DNA from: a virus
Strand: one strand, 5' to 3'
IMG/VR virus record: IMGVR_UViG_3300038678_000096
Location: 1-45,233 of that record
Length of the DNA: 45,233 nucleotides
Position numbers and translations under genes: made by a program. Below the pieces are notes generated by a model, which was not told the origin of the DNA, searched no databases, and saw only the letters and a list, made by a program, of their open reading frames with translations. Below are positions 5,781-12,753 of this stretch, in pieces (position 1 is the first letter of the stretch; every line of letters begins with the position of its first letter).

Positions 5781-5960
5781 TTAACCCCATATATATTTAA
5801 TAGCTAAAACAATCGAACCTATCGACCCCACACCAAGCGAAAGCACACCACCAACGAAAATAATTAACGCTTTGATGTTTTCTGCTGAATCAATCTCTTT
5901 CGCGTAATACATAGCAATACCACCAGCTACGATTAATATAATGTTAATTGCAATCCACAT
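5781..5960 (-). CDS. Small two-TM membrane protein (59 aa)
   Basis: This ORF falls just under 60 residues and has a strong SD (AGGAG, 7 nt before the ATG). Two hydrophobic segments, about residues 2-19 and 33-56, flank a short charged loop (YYAKEIDSAENIK). It is the first gene of the minus-strand island under the 5.97-kb divergent promoter region. By size and topology it could be a class II holin or antiholin for the holin-like gene downstream, which is inference. Confidence 0.65.
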   Translation of the reverse strand: MWIAINIILIVAGGIAMYYAKEIDSAENIKALIIFVGGVLSLGVGSIGSIVLAIKYIWG

Positions 5961-5972
5961 GTTTATTCTCCT

Positions 5973-6042
5973 GTTGATTCATTATACAGCAATTTAATTA
6001 TTTAATCTTTCGCTTGACGTATAAATATGAATCAACTATGCT
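5973..6042. promoter_or_regulatory. Divergent promoters with symmetric operator half-sites
   Basis: The plus promoter is TTGACG (6014-6019), 17 nt, TATGCT (6037-6042). The minus -10 is TATAAT (5986-5981) with a poor -35. A perfect 10-bp inverted repeat, GTTGATTCAT (5973-5982) and ATGAATCAAC (6027-6036), places one half against each -10, with centres 54 bp apart. This fits a repressor that blocks both promoters, perhaps by looping. Confidence 0.6.
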
Positions 6043-6082
6043 TTGTCATGTACTTACATATTACTTAATTAAAGGAAATAAA

Positions 6083-6598
6083 ATGAATGAATATCAAATT
6101 GCTATGTGGATTGGTGGTGCTATTTTTGCTTTCTGCATCTTGGCTTATATTTTTTGTTGGATTATTCAGTGGGCTTGGGCTTGGGTTGATGATAAAGAAG
6201 CCAGTAACAAAAACTGGTTGTCGTCTAAATTCGAGGGCGCTTCAAAATGGAAATATCCAGTACATAACGAGTATGGTGTCGGTCTTGAGGCTGCAATCAA
6301 AAACAATCACGCGCCTTTTGGGTATGCTAAAGATAAAAAGCACAACAACGGAAAGGTAGGCGGATTAATGGAGGGTGTTGATTACGTTTATTCGCACGAC
6401 GTTAGATGTATTGGTGGTTTTTTTATGTTAGCTGTTATAGCTTTCGCACTACCCATAACCTTACTTTGTGCGCTTAAGGTTTACCCTCTAACGCTTGCTG
6501 TATTGATTATTACTCTAATCGCCTATTTAGCTAGATTTGCTAGACGAAATAAGAAAATGTTTGATGATCATACTAAAGATAAAGACGCGCATAAATAG
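6083..6598 (+). CDS. Membrane protein with three TM segments (171 aa)
   Basis: I place the start at the ATG at 6083, which has SD AAAGGAA. The longer open frame from a TTG at 6014 would begin inside the promoter -35. Hydrophobic segments lie at about residues 5-30, 111-133 and 135-153, with a hydrophilic, lysine-rich domain between the first two and a charged tail (RRNKKMFDDHTKDKD). Family not recognised. It is expressed divergently from the holin-like island and may act at the inner membrane. Confidence 0.7.
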   Translation: MNEYQIAMWIGGAIFAFCILAYIFCWIIQWAWAWVDDKEASNKNWLSSKFEGASKWKYPVHNEYGVGLEAAIKNNHAPFGYAKDKKHNNGKVGGLMEGVDYVYSHDVRCIGGFFMLAVIAFALPITLLCALKVYPLTLAVLIITLIAYLARFARRNKKMFDDHTKDKDAHK

Positions 6599-6606
6599 GA
6601 GTTACC

Positions 6607-6762
6607 ATGGCATTTAAAAAGAAAGAAGTAGGTTTTACACCACATCAACTCAAAGAAATACAATCTTATGCTAATGATAATTATGATGGTAATTTTAACA
6701 TGGCAGTTCGGCAACTGGTAAAAAAAGGCTTGACCAATGACAGCAGACCAAACAACGAATAA
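6607..6762 (+). CDS. Small RHH-like DNA-binding protein (51 aa)
   Basis: This 51-residue protein is clearly related to the 40-residue protein that opens the NAD cassette (16670-16792): both have YANDN-x-x-GNF-x-x-AVR-x-L-x-x-KGL. The predicted strand-helix-helix order fits a ribbon-helix-helix (Arc/MetJ-type) regulator. It has an AGGAG SD and sits third-base-tight in the early operon, overlapping 6737-6907. Its target is unknown; cross-control of the NAD cassette is possible. Confidence 0.7.
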   Translation: MAFKKKEVGFTPHQLKEIQSYANDNYDGNFNMAVRQLVKKGLTNDSRPNNE

Positions 6763-6907
6763 GTATTTACTCCTTAGAAACGGTCAACTAGAAAGAGCCA
6801 ATATTGAAAACGAGGCTGTAATTAAAGAGTTGTTGTTTGAAAGGGACTCATTACGTATAGCTGTTAATACTTATGAGATTGATAAAAAAAGAAAGGAGTT
6901 ACATTGA
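6737..6907 (+). CDS. Small coiled-coil protein (56 aa)
   Basis: This short ORF overlaps the end of 6607-6762 by 26 bp. Its product is helical with heptad-like leucines (contains ERANIENEAVIKELLFER) and a basic end. Function unknown. Confidence 0.5.
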   Translation: MTADQTTNKYLLLRNGQLERANIENEAVIKELLFERDSLRIAVNTYEIDKKRKELH

Positions 6908-7087
6908 ATGAGTGAAATGATAGCGTTAGTGGTAACGATATGGATTGTTATGATAGGTATGTGGTATTCCCCTGAGTACATAAAAGGAGAAGAGGCGTTG
7001 GTATTAATAAAAGAATGTGAAAGTAAGCTACCTAGAGATAAAGATTGTAAAATAATCGCAGTACCTATCGAGGCTAACAATGAATAA
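6908..7087 (+). CDS. Small single-TM protein (59 aa)
   Basis: This 59-residue protein has one N-terminal hydrophobic segment (residues 3-20) and a hydrophilic rest with two cysteines (37 and 47). SD AAAGGAG lies at the end of the preceding gene. It could be an inner-membrane protein with a periplasmic disulfide tail. Function unknown. Confidence 0.6.
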   Translation: MSEMIALVVTIWIVMIGMWYSPEYIKGEEALVLIKECESKLPRDKDCKIIAVPIEANNE

Positions 7088-7172
7088 ACTAAAGCAACAC
7101 AAAGCCCTACTCATAACAATTTTAATTATGGTAGAGATTTATTATATAACTGTGCATATGGTGTTGAGATGA
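7080..7172 (+). CDS. Tiny membrane peptide (30 aa)
   Basis: This 30-residue ORF overlaps both neighbours: it starts inside the end of 6908-7087, and its TGA overlaps the ATG of 7169 (ATGA). It has a basic start (MNKLKQHK) followed by a hydrophobic helix. The overlaps support translation although its SD is weak. Confidence 0.4.
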   Translation: MNKLKQHKALLITILIMVEIYYITVHMVLR

Positions 7173-7363
7173 TTAATATAGCAGCAAGTGTTTACCCGAA
7201 CGGCGTAGAGAAATTTAAGCGTTGTTATACTACTCACGCGACAGATGAAAGAGCTATGGAAATGTTAAAGGATGGTGCCACACCTAAATTTGTATCGATG
7301 AAAACAGGTATATCGGTAAATACTATCGTTTGCTGGAAAAGAAGTGTAAAGGTTAACTATTGA
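7169..7363 (+). CDS. Small helix-turn-helix protein (64 aa)
   Basis: Residues 27-60 read as a helix-turn-helix (AMEMLKDGATPKFVSMKTGISVNTIVCWKR): the glycine turn, a helix of the 'recognition' type and a WKR end resemble terminase-small-subunit or transposase-type HTH domains. The gene overlaps the NinB gene by 4 bases (TTGA). It is probably a DNA-binding accessory protein. Confidence 0.6.
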   Translation: MINIAASVYPNGVEKFKRCYTTHATDERAMEMLKDGATPKFVSMKTGISVNTIVCWKRSVKVNY

Positions 7364-7758
7364 AAGACTTTAAGTTAACAACTAACTCTATCGGCATGTT
7401 GATACAAGCGATATGGAAGTTAGATTTAACTAAAGCTTATCGAGTTAATGTTGTGGCTTGGCGTGAAAGTCGAAGCTTAAGCCAGAACGCATTGTATTGG
7501 AAATGGCTAGGGGAAATCGCAAAGCAGCAAACTATAAGTAACGACCCTGAGATATGGCATGAGATATTTAAAAAGTATTATTGCCCTGAAAAAGTTATCA
7601 ACGAACATATAACGATTAAGTCTACAAAGAAGTTAGATTTAGGTGAGATGCACTATTACTTAAATAAAATTGAGCAATACAGTATTGATAGAGGGTATTT
7701 AATAACTATACCTGACCAGTGCGAGTATAGAGAATTACAAGATAAACAAAACAGTTAA
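7360..7758 (+). CDS. ninB: NinB / lambda Orf recombination protein (132 aa)
   Basis: The WRESRSLSQNALYWKWLGEIAKQ block (residues 29-51), the conserved HEIFKKYY and the C-terminal IEQYSIDRGYLITIPDQCEY are typical of NinB. In lambda, Orf (NinB) binds SSB and single-stranded DNA and stands in for host RecFOR in Red recombination. Length 132 compares with about 146 in lambda. It starts with TTG, overlapping the preceding stop. It would work with the SSAP (39722-40324) and NinG (9251-9778). Confidence 0.9.
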   Translation: MKDFKLTTNSIGMLIQAIWKLDLTKAYRVNVVAWRESRSLSQNALYWKWLGEIAKQQTISNDPEIWHEIFKKYYCPEKVINEHITIKSTKKLDLGEMHYYLNKIEQYSIDRGYLITIPDQCEYRELQDKQNS

Positions 7759-7771
7759 AAGGAAATGTATA

Positions 7772-8056
7772 ATGAAAGAATTTATAGTGTGTGCAGCAAA
7801 CAAATACGGTGACTTAATATTGTGTGGCGCTCGTCATTGGGATGGGCTAATGCATAATCAGGTTGATATTCTTGGTGTTGAAAAGTTTCGCAAGTTACGT
7901 AGTGAGCATGGAGAACAGCAATGCTTTGTTAATAGCCGCGGTGAATTCAGAACAAGAAAAGAGGCTATGATTATAGTTAAAGAAAACGGGCAACCATTCG
8001 ATCAAGCTAGAAATGGTGGGAGTGACGTTACTCTTTTTAGTGAAGGATTATACTAA
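7772..8056 (+). CDS. Conserved phage hypothetical protein (94 aa)
   Basis: The N-terminal FIVCAANKYGDLILCGARHWD (residues 4-24) resembles a small family seen often in phage early regions beside recombination genes; no biochemical role is known to me. The C-terminal half has a helix with RTRKEAMIIVKENGQ. It has an AAAGGA SD and is 13 nt downstream of ninB. Confidence 0.65.
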   Translation: MKEFIVCAANKYGDLILCGARHWDGLMHNQVDILGVEKFRKLRSEHGEQQCFVNSRGEFRTRKEAMIIVKENGQPFDQARNGGSDVTLFSEGLY

Positions 8057-8103
8057 TCAAATTTAAAGATAGTTAACAGTAACTATAAGAAAGGGAATAT
8101 ATA

Positions 8104-8364
8104 ATGAAACTTACAGAAGTAGAAATTGCGATAAGTGAAGATTATGGGTATTTAGTTCATTTTGAGCGTTGTGGTGATGGATTTTTAAAGAGTGATTATT
8201 TTCCAGACGTCAAAGATGGTGAGGAACCATTTAAAACAAAAGTGGATGCTGAAAAGGTAGGGGCTGATTATGCTAAAGCAACGGAAGGTAAAACGTGTAA
8301 TTTTTATCTTGTACGTAGTGATAGCTTTCGCCCTATCGGTGGCTGGTCACTCGCTAATCGGTAA
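8104..8364 (+). CDS. Small hypothetical protein (86 aa)
   Basis: This 86-residue alpha/beta protein has the order strand (EVEIAIS), strand (GYLVHFERCGDG), a helix with DAEKVGADYAKATEG and a closing strand (CNFYLVRSD). A strong AAAGGGA SD precedes it. Family not recognised. Confidence 0.65.
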   Translation: MKLTEVEIAISEDYGYLVHFERCGDGFLKSDYFPDVKDGEEPFKTKVDAEKVGADYAKATEGKTCNFYLVRSDSFRPIGGWSLANR

Positions 8365-8401
8365 CTGATTAAATTTATAGATTAATAGATAGGAGGGTAA
8401 T

Positions 8402-8572
8402 ATGAAAGAGCTATATGTTAATAATATATACAGGGAAATAAAAGGTCTTGATAAAAAGCGATTGAATTCAATCAGCGCACCTAAAACTGTAAAATGGGAT
8501 CGTTATCGCAAACTTATGAGATATGAATTAATGGCAATGGGATGCTTTAAATTAGCTAACTGTTATCGATGA
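8402..8572 (+). CDS. Small basic protein (56 aa)
   Basis: This 56-residue basic, helical protein is preceded by a near-perfect SD (AGGAGGG) and overlaps the next start by ATGA. High lysine and arginine content suggests nucleic-acid contact. Function unknown. Confidence 0.65.
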   Translation: MKELYVNNIYREIKGLDKKRLNSISAPKTVKWDRYRKLMRYELMAMGCFKLANCYR

Positions 8573-8814
8573 ATTTCACAACTATTATATTAAGCCATAA
8601 GGCGCTAGAGGATTTAATTGTGAAAGATTGGTTAAGATATAAAGTAACTCCAAAGAAAGGCGATCCAATGCCAAAGACTGAGGAGCAGTTTTATAAAATA
8701 CTTGAAATGGATCAAGAGTTAATACTTGAGCAAAAGAAGCAAATAGCCGCGTTAAAATCTAAAGTTAATAAGCTACAACAAAAGGTTGATAGATATGAAA
8801 ATAGTCAAAGGTAA
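8569..8814 (+). CDS. Small coiled-coil protein (81 aa)
   Basis: The C-terminal 40 residues form a regular coiled coil (QELILEQKKQIAALKSKVNK), preceded by a small N-terminal region. It is coupled by ATGA to the gene before and overlaps 8795-8965 by 20 bp. It may be a dimerising adaptor. Family not recognised. Confidence 0.6.
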   Translation: MNFTTIILSHKALEDLIVKDWLRYKVTPKKGDPMPKTEEQFYKILEMDQELILEQKKQIAALKSKVNKLQQKVDRYENSQR

Positions 8815-8965
8815 AAAGCGCTGTAACTGCAAGCAATGCGATAGACTTATATTCAGTAATGATTGGAAGTATGCCGCTACAGAGGGCACTTACTGCTTCT
8901 ATGATGGGAGAATTAAGAGCTTGCATGATGGGGTTATGAAGTTTATCAAGGGGATCTTAAAATGA
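8795..8965 (+). CDS. Small cysteine-containing protein (56 aa)
   Basis: A CNCKQC motif (residues 10-15), a later cysteine (Cys34) and a strongly basic N-terminus (KIVKGKKR) suggest a small zinc- or nucleic-acid-binding protein. It overlaps 8569-8814 and is joined to 8962-9258 by ATGA, which supports translation. Confidence 0.55.
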   Translation: MKIVKGKKRCNCKQCDRLIFSNDWKYAATEGTYCFYDGRIKSLHDGVMKFIKGILK

Positions 8966-9258
8966 GAGAATGGGGATTTACTGATTGTGAGAGAGGGGTT
9001 GTTGATGCTTGTGTTGAGGATAATTCGTTTTTGATACCGCTTGTGTTTGCTGCGGTACTGGTTTTATTTTTATTTGTTAGGTGGCTCATTAAAACTGATA
9101 AAGCTGCACGTGATTCAGTAGATGATATGTTAACTGAGGTTACAGTAATGAAAAGGACTGTTGTTTTTTATGGCTTGTGCGGGATTAAGTGCGAACGTTT
9201 AACTATATGCAAATTTCAGTTAGATGATTATATCTCTGAGGGCTGGACTTGTGCCTAG
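8962..9258 (+). CDS. Single-TM protein (98 aa)
   Basis: This protein has a short N-terminal cytosolic or periplasmic part, a hydrophobic segment at about 23-43 (FLIPLVFAAVLVLFLFVRW) and a mixed C-terminal domain with Cys73 and Cys77. It overlaps ATGA with the gene before and the start of ninG after. Function unknown. Confidence 0.6.
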   Translation: MREWGFTDCERGVVDACVEDNSFLIPLVFAAVLVLFLFVRWLIKTDKAARDSVDDMLTEVTVMKRTVVFYGLCGIKCERLTICKFQLDDYISEGWTCA

Positions 9259-9778
9259 ATGCAAGATTTGTCGTGATAAATTCACCGCCAAATACTTTCT
9301 TCAAAAGGCTTGTTTAAATCCTGCTTGCTTGGCTGAGTGGTCAAATCTTGATAGGGAAGGTAAAGCCGACAAGAAGCACAAAGCACGTAAAAAGGAATAC
9401 TATGATAATCATAAGCCAACACGTACAGAAGCTGCACAGAAGTATTTTAATACTTATATACGCCTTAGAGATAGTAACTGTAACTGCATTAGTTGCGGTC
9501 GCTCTACTGGATGTAAAATTAATGCTGGTCATTATAAAAGCGTTGGATCAACTCCTGAACTTAGATTTAATGAACTTAACGTGCACCTTCAGTGTGAGCA
9601 CTGCAACATGTTCAAGTCTGGCAATATAGAAAACTATCGGATTAATCTAATTAATAAGATAGGGCTTGATAAAGTTGAATGGTTAGAGGGTGCACACGAA
9701 CCTAAAAAATATACTTGTGCTGAGTTGAAGGAGATAGAGTTAATGTACAAAGAGAAGACAAAAAAATACCTCAACTAG
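9251..9778 (+). CDS. ninG: NinG / Rap-like recombination endonuclease (175 aa)
   Basis: Family features of NinG are present: an N-terminal cysteine cluster (PRCKICRDKF ... CLNPACLAEW), a charged linker, then an HNH-like core with NCISCGR, INAGHYKSVGSTPELRF, HLQCEHCN and a GNIENYR tail. Lambda Rap (NinG) is a structure-specific nuclease that cleaves recombination branches. I prefer the GTG at 9251 (SD GAGGG, 8 nt) to the ATG at 9224, because it gives the family's usual start just before the first cysteine pair. It is the last gene of the early plus operon. Confidence 0.9.
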   Translation: MPRCKICRDKFTAKYFLQKACLNPACLAEWSNLDREGKADKKHKARKKEYYDNHKPTRTEAAQKYFNTYIRLRDSNCNCISCGRSTGCKINAGHYKSVGSTPELRFNELNVHLQCEHCNMFKSGNIENYRINLINKIGLDKVEWLEGAHEPKKYTCAELKEIELMYKEKTKKYLN

Positions 9779-9785
9779 TGAGGTA
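9761..9785 (-). terminator. Intrinsic terminator for minus-strand (late) transcripts
   Basis: Read on the minus strand, TACCTCA and TGAGGTA form a 7-bp stem with a 5-nt loop, followed by a run of seven T (opposite 9760-9766). It would end the tail-gene transcript after it has passed antisense through 9870-10709, and it overlaps the end of ninG. Confidence 0.55.
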
Positions 9786-9835
9786 CAAAAGAGGTAAAAC
9801 GGATAAAAGGAATTAAATCCACCTCGAATAAAGAG

Positions 9836-9841
9836 TATAAT
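9836..9841 (+). promoter_or_regulatory. Candidate -10 box of the lipoprotein gene
   Basis: A perfect TATAAT lies 29 nt before the ATG at 9870. The best -35 at 17-nt spacing (TTAAAT, 9813-9818) is poor, so this is a partial match only. Confidence 0.4.
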
Positions 9842-9869
9842 TCATTAATTAAATTTAACAAGGAATATT

Positions 9870-10709
9870 ATGAAAAGTTTATTATTAGTTGTATTTTTAT
9901 TATTAGTTGTATTTTTATTATTTGGCTGTGGTGGTTCGTCTGATAAAGTTGTTGTTGAGCCTGTTGAGCCTGAATTGGTTTGGAGTACCGTGGATTCTCC
10001 AGAATTTTCATACGCTAAGTTTTTTAATCATGGTAGTTATTTTGGCGGGGCAATAGATAATGTTGATGATAGGTCGTGGGTTCTTACAAGTCACGTTAAT
10101 AATGATTGTCCTGGAGTTTTACAATCACATTGTAGATATGCGTCTATTTGTTATGTAGAAGGTTTATTTGACTCGAGCATTGTAACTAAGGTTAATTATG
10201 AATTTGTAGTGTTGGAATATAATGTCGACAATCCTGCTGAATGGGTCATAGTGTTTGAGCAGCGATCAAAGGTAAGGGATATCACCATAGATGACAATGG
10301 CAATCATCCAGTGTCAACTTTAAAGCTAAAGACATTCGGCGGTAAATTAAATATCGCTCACTATGATAATGATTGGCAGGACGGGTACGACCACGGCGCA
10401 AACTCAAGCGCCACAAAAATAGATATAGACCATAGTTTACATCAAAAAAATAGACTTAACGGGTTTAGGGAAATTGAAATAGGTGTTAGTTATGATATAG
10501 AGGTAATTACTTATTATTCAGGTAGATTTATATTCAAACTTAATGACGAGGTAATTAGTGATGCATATTATAGAACTAAATCTGACTATAGTGACAACCA
10601 AGTAAAGGTTAATTTATATTGGAGCAAAGGCTATAACGTAGATAACGACCCTTTATTAAGAGTCGTTACCCGTGTTGATAACTTTACAATGTCGGTCGCG
10701 TATGAATAA
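9870..10709 (+). CDS. Phage-encoded lipoprotein (279 aa), moron
   Basis: This protein has a type II signal peptide with lipobox LFGC (Cys20), so it should be lipid-anchored in the envelope of the infected cell. The rest is a beta-rich domain (about 35-279) with many Tyr, Asp and Trp residues, resembling concanavalin-type or polysaccharide-lyase-like jelly rolls. No catalytic set is recognised. It is transcribed opposite to the adjoining tail operon. The signal peptide contains an 18-bp tandem duplication. Superinfection exclusion or surface modification is an inference from its location. Confidence 0.75.
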   Translation: MKSLLLVVFLLLVVFLLFGCGGSSDKVVVEPVEPELVWSTVDSPEFSYAKFFNHGSYFGGAIDNVDDRSWVLTSHVNNDCPGVLQSHCRYASICYVEGLFDSSIVTKVNYEFVVLEYNVDNPAEWVIVFEQRSKVRDITIDDNGNHPVSTLKLKTFGGKLNIAHYDNDWQDGYDHGANSSATKIDIDHSLHQKNRLNGFREIEIGVSYDIEVITYYSGRFIFKLNDEVISDAYYRTKSDYSDNQVKVNLYWSKGYNVDNDPLLRVVTRVDNFTMSVAYE

Positions 10710-10717
10710 ATCTAGTG

Positions 10718-11101
10718 TTATACGTAATCCCCTATAACATAACCCCACACTAAATTAGCGGTTGTTGCTACGTCGGTGGTAACGGTAAGTATATCGTCTT
10801 TATCATTAGCCAGCAATAGCGTGCCACCCCCGCTAAGAATGTAAGCATCTAAAATGTTTACACTGGCAAGGTCTGCACGCATTAGTACAGAGCTTACTTT
10901 TGCTACACCGTCAAATAGCACAGTTGTTCTTGATGTGAAATTTGCGGTCGACTTTAAAACCCATAAACCTATAACTCTACCTGCTGGCGGTGCTTGTGTT
11001 ATGATTGTGCCTGTTGCGCCAGAGGCTACAACCGCCACTCCTTTCATCTCTGATATTGCAAAAGTTTTTCCACTAATTAAATCACCTGATGGAATACCCA
11101 T
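10718..11101 (-). CDS. Tail-tip/fibre-associated virion protein (127 aa)
   Basis: This is the last gene of the minus-strand tail operon. The start is taken at the ATG with GGAGG SD (10 nt before 11101), not at the upstream frame start. It has the glycine-, threonine- and valine-rich beta composition of phage structural proteins (contains VVASGATGTIITQAPPAG). It resembles small fibre-tip or decoration proteins; there is no specific family match. Confidence 0.6.
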   Translation of the reverse strand: MGIPSGDLISGKTFAISEMKGVAVVASGATGTIITQAPPAGRVIGLWVLKSTANFTSRTTVLFDGVAKVSSVLMRADLASVNILDAYILSGGGTLLLANDKDDILTVTTDVATTANLVWGYVIGDYV

Positions 11102-11103
11102 GG

Positions 11104-11811
11104 TTAAACCTCCCAATTGCCAGTAACGGCATTAAAAATAAATTCGAATTCAACACCTATCGTTGTTAAATCAAATACTGTATCCGTTGCCGTGCCTGTT
11201 CTCGGTGCAATCTCTTCGCTCTGAGTGCCGTCAACGGTTAATGTTGATAATGTAGCAGCAAGTGAAGCAACAATAGTAAACCTTTCACCACCTGTAAAAT
11301 CTGTTACATCATCCATTGTTATAGTTGCGTTAGCTGTTGCGAAATAATCAAACCCTGCCGGCACAGTTGAAACGCCTGTGATCGGCGTTCTCTTTTTGAG
11401 TTTTGCAATGTCCGGGTCTTTTATTTCTTGCCAATTTGGTGCGATAGATGAAGGCTGATCTAACTCTATAGCGGGTATGTTTTGCAGTAATTGCCATTCT
11501 ACGCCGCCGTCAGCATATGACGAAGGAACCGTTGCAGCGCCCGTCCTAGGTGTGCCGTCTGGATTGGTAGACCATTCACCTTTAAAGTTAGCGGCAGAGG
11601 TTGCTATACCTGCCGATGTCTCTGCGTTAGTTGCGTCAATATCAACCTGTATGGCCGTATCATTAATGGCTCCTACTGTGGTATTTGTTGCCGGTATTTG
11701 AATTACCTGATAATCAAGCCAGTCAATAGAATTAACTGTAAAAACAGGCGCTTCTTGTGCGTTTCTATCTGGTATTATGCCACCGTATAGCGGTATTGTT
11801 GGGATTGTCAT
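11104..11811 (-). CDS. Tail fibre protein (235 aa)
   Basis: The N-terminus (PTIPLYGGIIPDRNAQEAPV then VNSIDWLDYQV) is of the type that joins phage tail fibres to the tail. A short helix (NAETSAGIATSAANFKGEWS) and a beta-rich C-terminal part follow, with a sequence suited to trimeric fibre. It is downstream of 11808-12722 with a 4-base overlap. Role: host attachment. Family assignment rests on composition and position. Confidence 0.65.
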   Translation of the reverse strand: MTIPTIPLYGGIIPDRNAQEAPVFTVNSIDWLDYQVIQIPATNTTVGAINDTAIQVDIDATNAETSAGIATSAANFKGEWSTNPDGTPRTGAATVPSSYADGGVEWQLLQNIPAIELDQPSSIAPNWQEIKDPDIAKLKKRTPITGVSTVPAGFDYFATANATITMDDVTDFTGGERFTIVASLAATLSTLTVDGTQSEEIAPRTGTATDTVFDLTTIGVEFEFIFNAVTGNWEV

Positions 11812-12722
11812 ACTAGACCTTCTATTGTTAATGTTGCATCAGTTACAACCCATGATGAAATATTGTTCTGGAAGTCTCTGTAATATCCGTAAACAAGAGT
11901 TGCATCATCCGTTTCATCTGTACCAACCCATACCGATGGTATGCCGGTTAATTCAGATAATTGATTAAATACATAACCAACCTTTGTTCTTTGCACAGTA
12001 AAATCATAATTTACTAGCTTACTGGTTCTTCCTGGGGTAACAACCGTGTTACCAAAAGTATCAGTTTCTTTTCTGCTAAAGTCTAGCAATTGAACTGATG
12101 TTCCAAAATTTGAAATGCCTAATACAAGTTGATTGCCAATAACTAAAGTTCCGAAGCTTATTGTAGCACCATCGACGGTCACTGTAATTGTTGATTCAGG
12201 GTATAGCGGTAAATTAAGAATGATAAAATCAGTTATATTTATTATTGGCGAAAAGAAATACTCCCACCATCCCGCGACTTCTGAATTATCAATCATAGAA
12301 ATGTCTTCGTTAAAAACTTCACCAGCGGTCGGATCGTCCATGGTTACATTTATACTTGATGCGCCGTCGATATTTATACCGGCTAATGAATTTGTTATTT
12401 GTGCCGCCTCAATCGTAACAACTAATTGTGTCGTATCTTCTGATTGAGTACTGTTTACACCGTCGAACATGGCCCATTTATTAGTCGGCTTAACATTGAC
12501 CCATGTTGGCGGATTTGCATTAACACCATCAACCGGATCATCTGTAGTGCTTGGGTCTGCTACAACCTCATAAACCCTATGTGTTACTATACTTATAAAT
12601 TGCTCACCGAGAAGCCTTGTTCCAGCAGTCCAAGTTACTTCGCTTTTACTGGCGTCGGGTTCAGGTATAGTTGATGATGTTAATATCGAATCAGTAACGG
12701 TAATTGGTTTTACGACACGCAA
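11808..12722 (-). CDS. Tail structural protein (304 aa)
   Basis: This beta-rich protein lies directly after the tape measure gene, where distal-tail or baseplate proteins are found. It contains repeated short strands (STITVTVDGATISFGTLVIG; TKWAMFDGVNSTQSED), and a jelly-roll or carbohydrate-binding-like fold is plausible. No catalytic motif is seen. The distinction between distal tail protein and fibre adaptor cannot be made by eye. Confidence 0.65.
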   Translation of the reverse strand: MRVVKPITVTDSILTSSTIPEPDASKSEVTWTAGTRLLGEQFISIVTHRVYEVVADPSTTDDPVDGVNANPPTWVNVKPTNKWAMFDGVNSTQSEDTTQLVVTIEAAQITNSLAGINIDGASSINVTMDDPTAGEVFNEDISMIDNSEVAGWWEYFFSPIINITDFIILNLPLYPESTITVTVDGATISFGTLVIGNQLVLGISNFGTSVQLLDFSRKETDTFGNTVVTPGRTSKLVNYDFTVQRTKVGYVFNQLSELTGIPSVWVGTDETDDATLVYGYYRDFQNNISSWVVTDATLTIEGLV

Positions 12723-12753
12723 ATTAAACCCCTTTTTATTTTAAATATAATCA

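Noticed and set aside
6014-6082. Longer N-terminus of the membrane protein from a TTG at 6014
   Set aside because: The TTG is the -35 box of the promoter (TTGACG), while the ATG at 6083 has a proper SD.
8569-8964. Possible tRNA or CRISPR array in the small-gene region
   Set aside because: No cloverleaf or regularly spaced repeats were seen here or elsewhere; the repeats found are gene-junction sequences.
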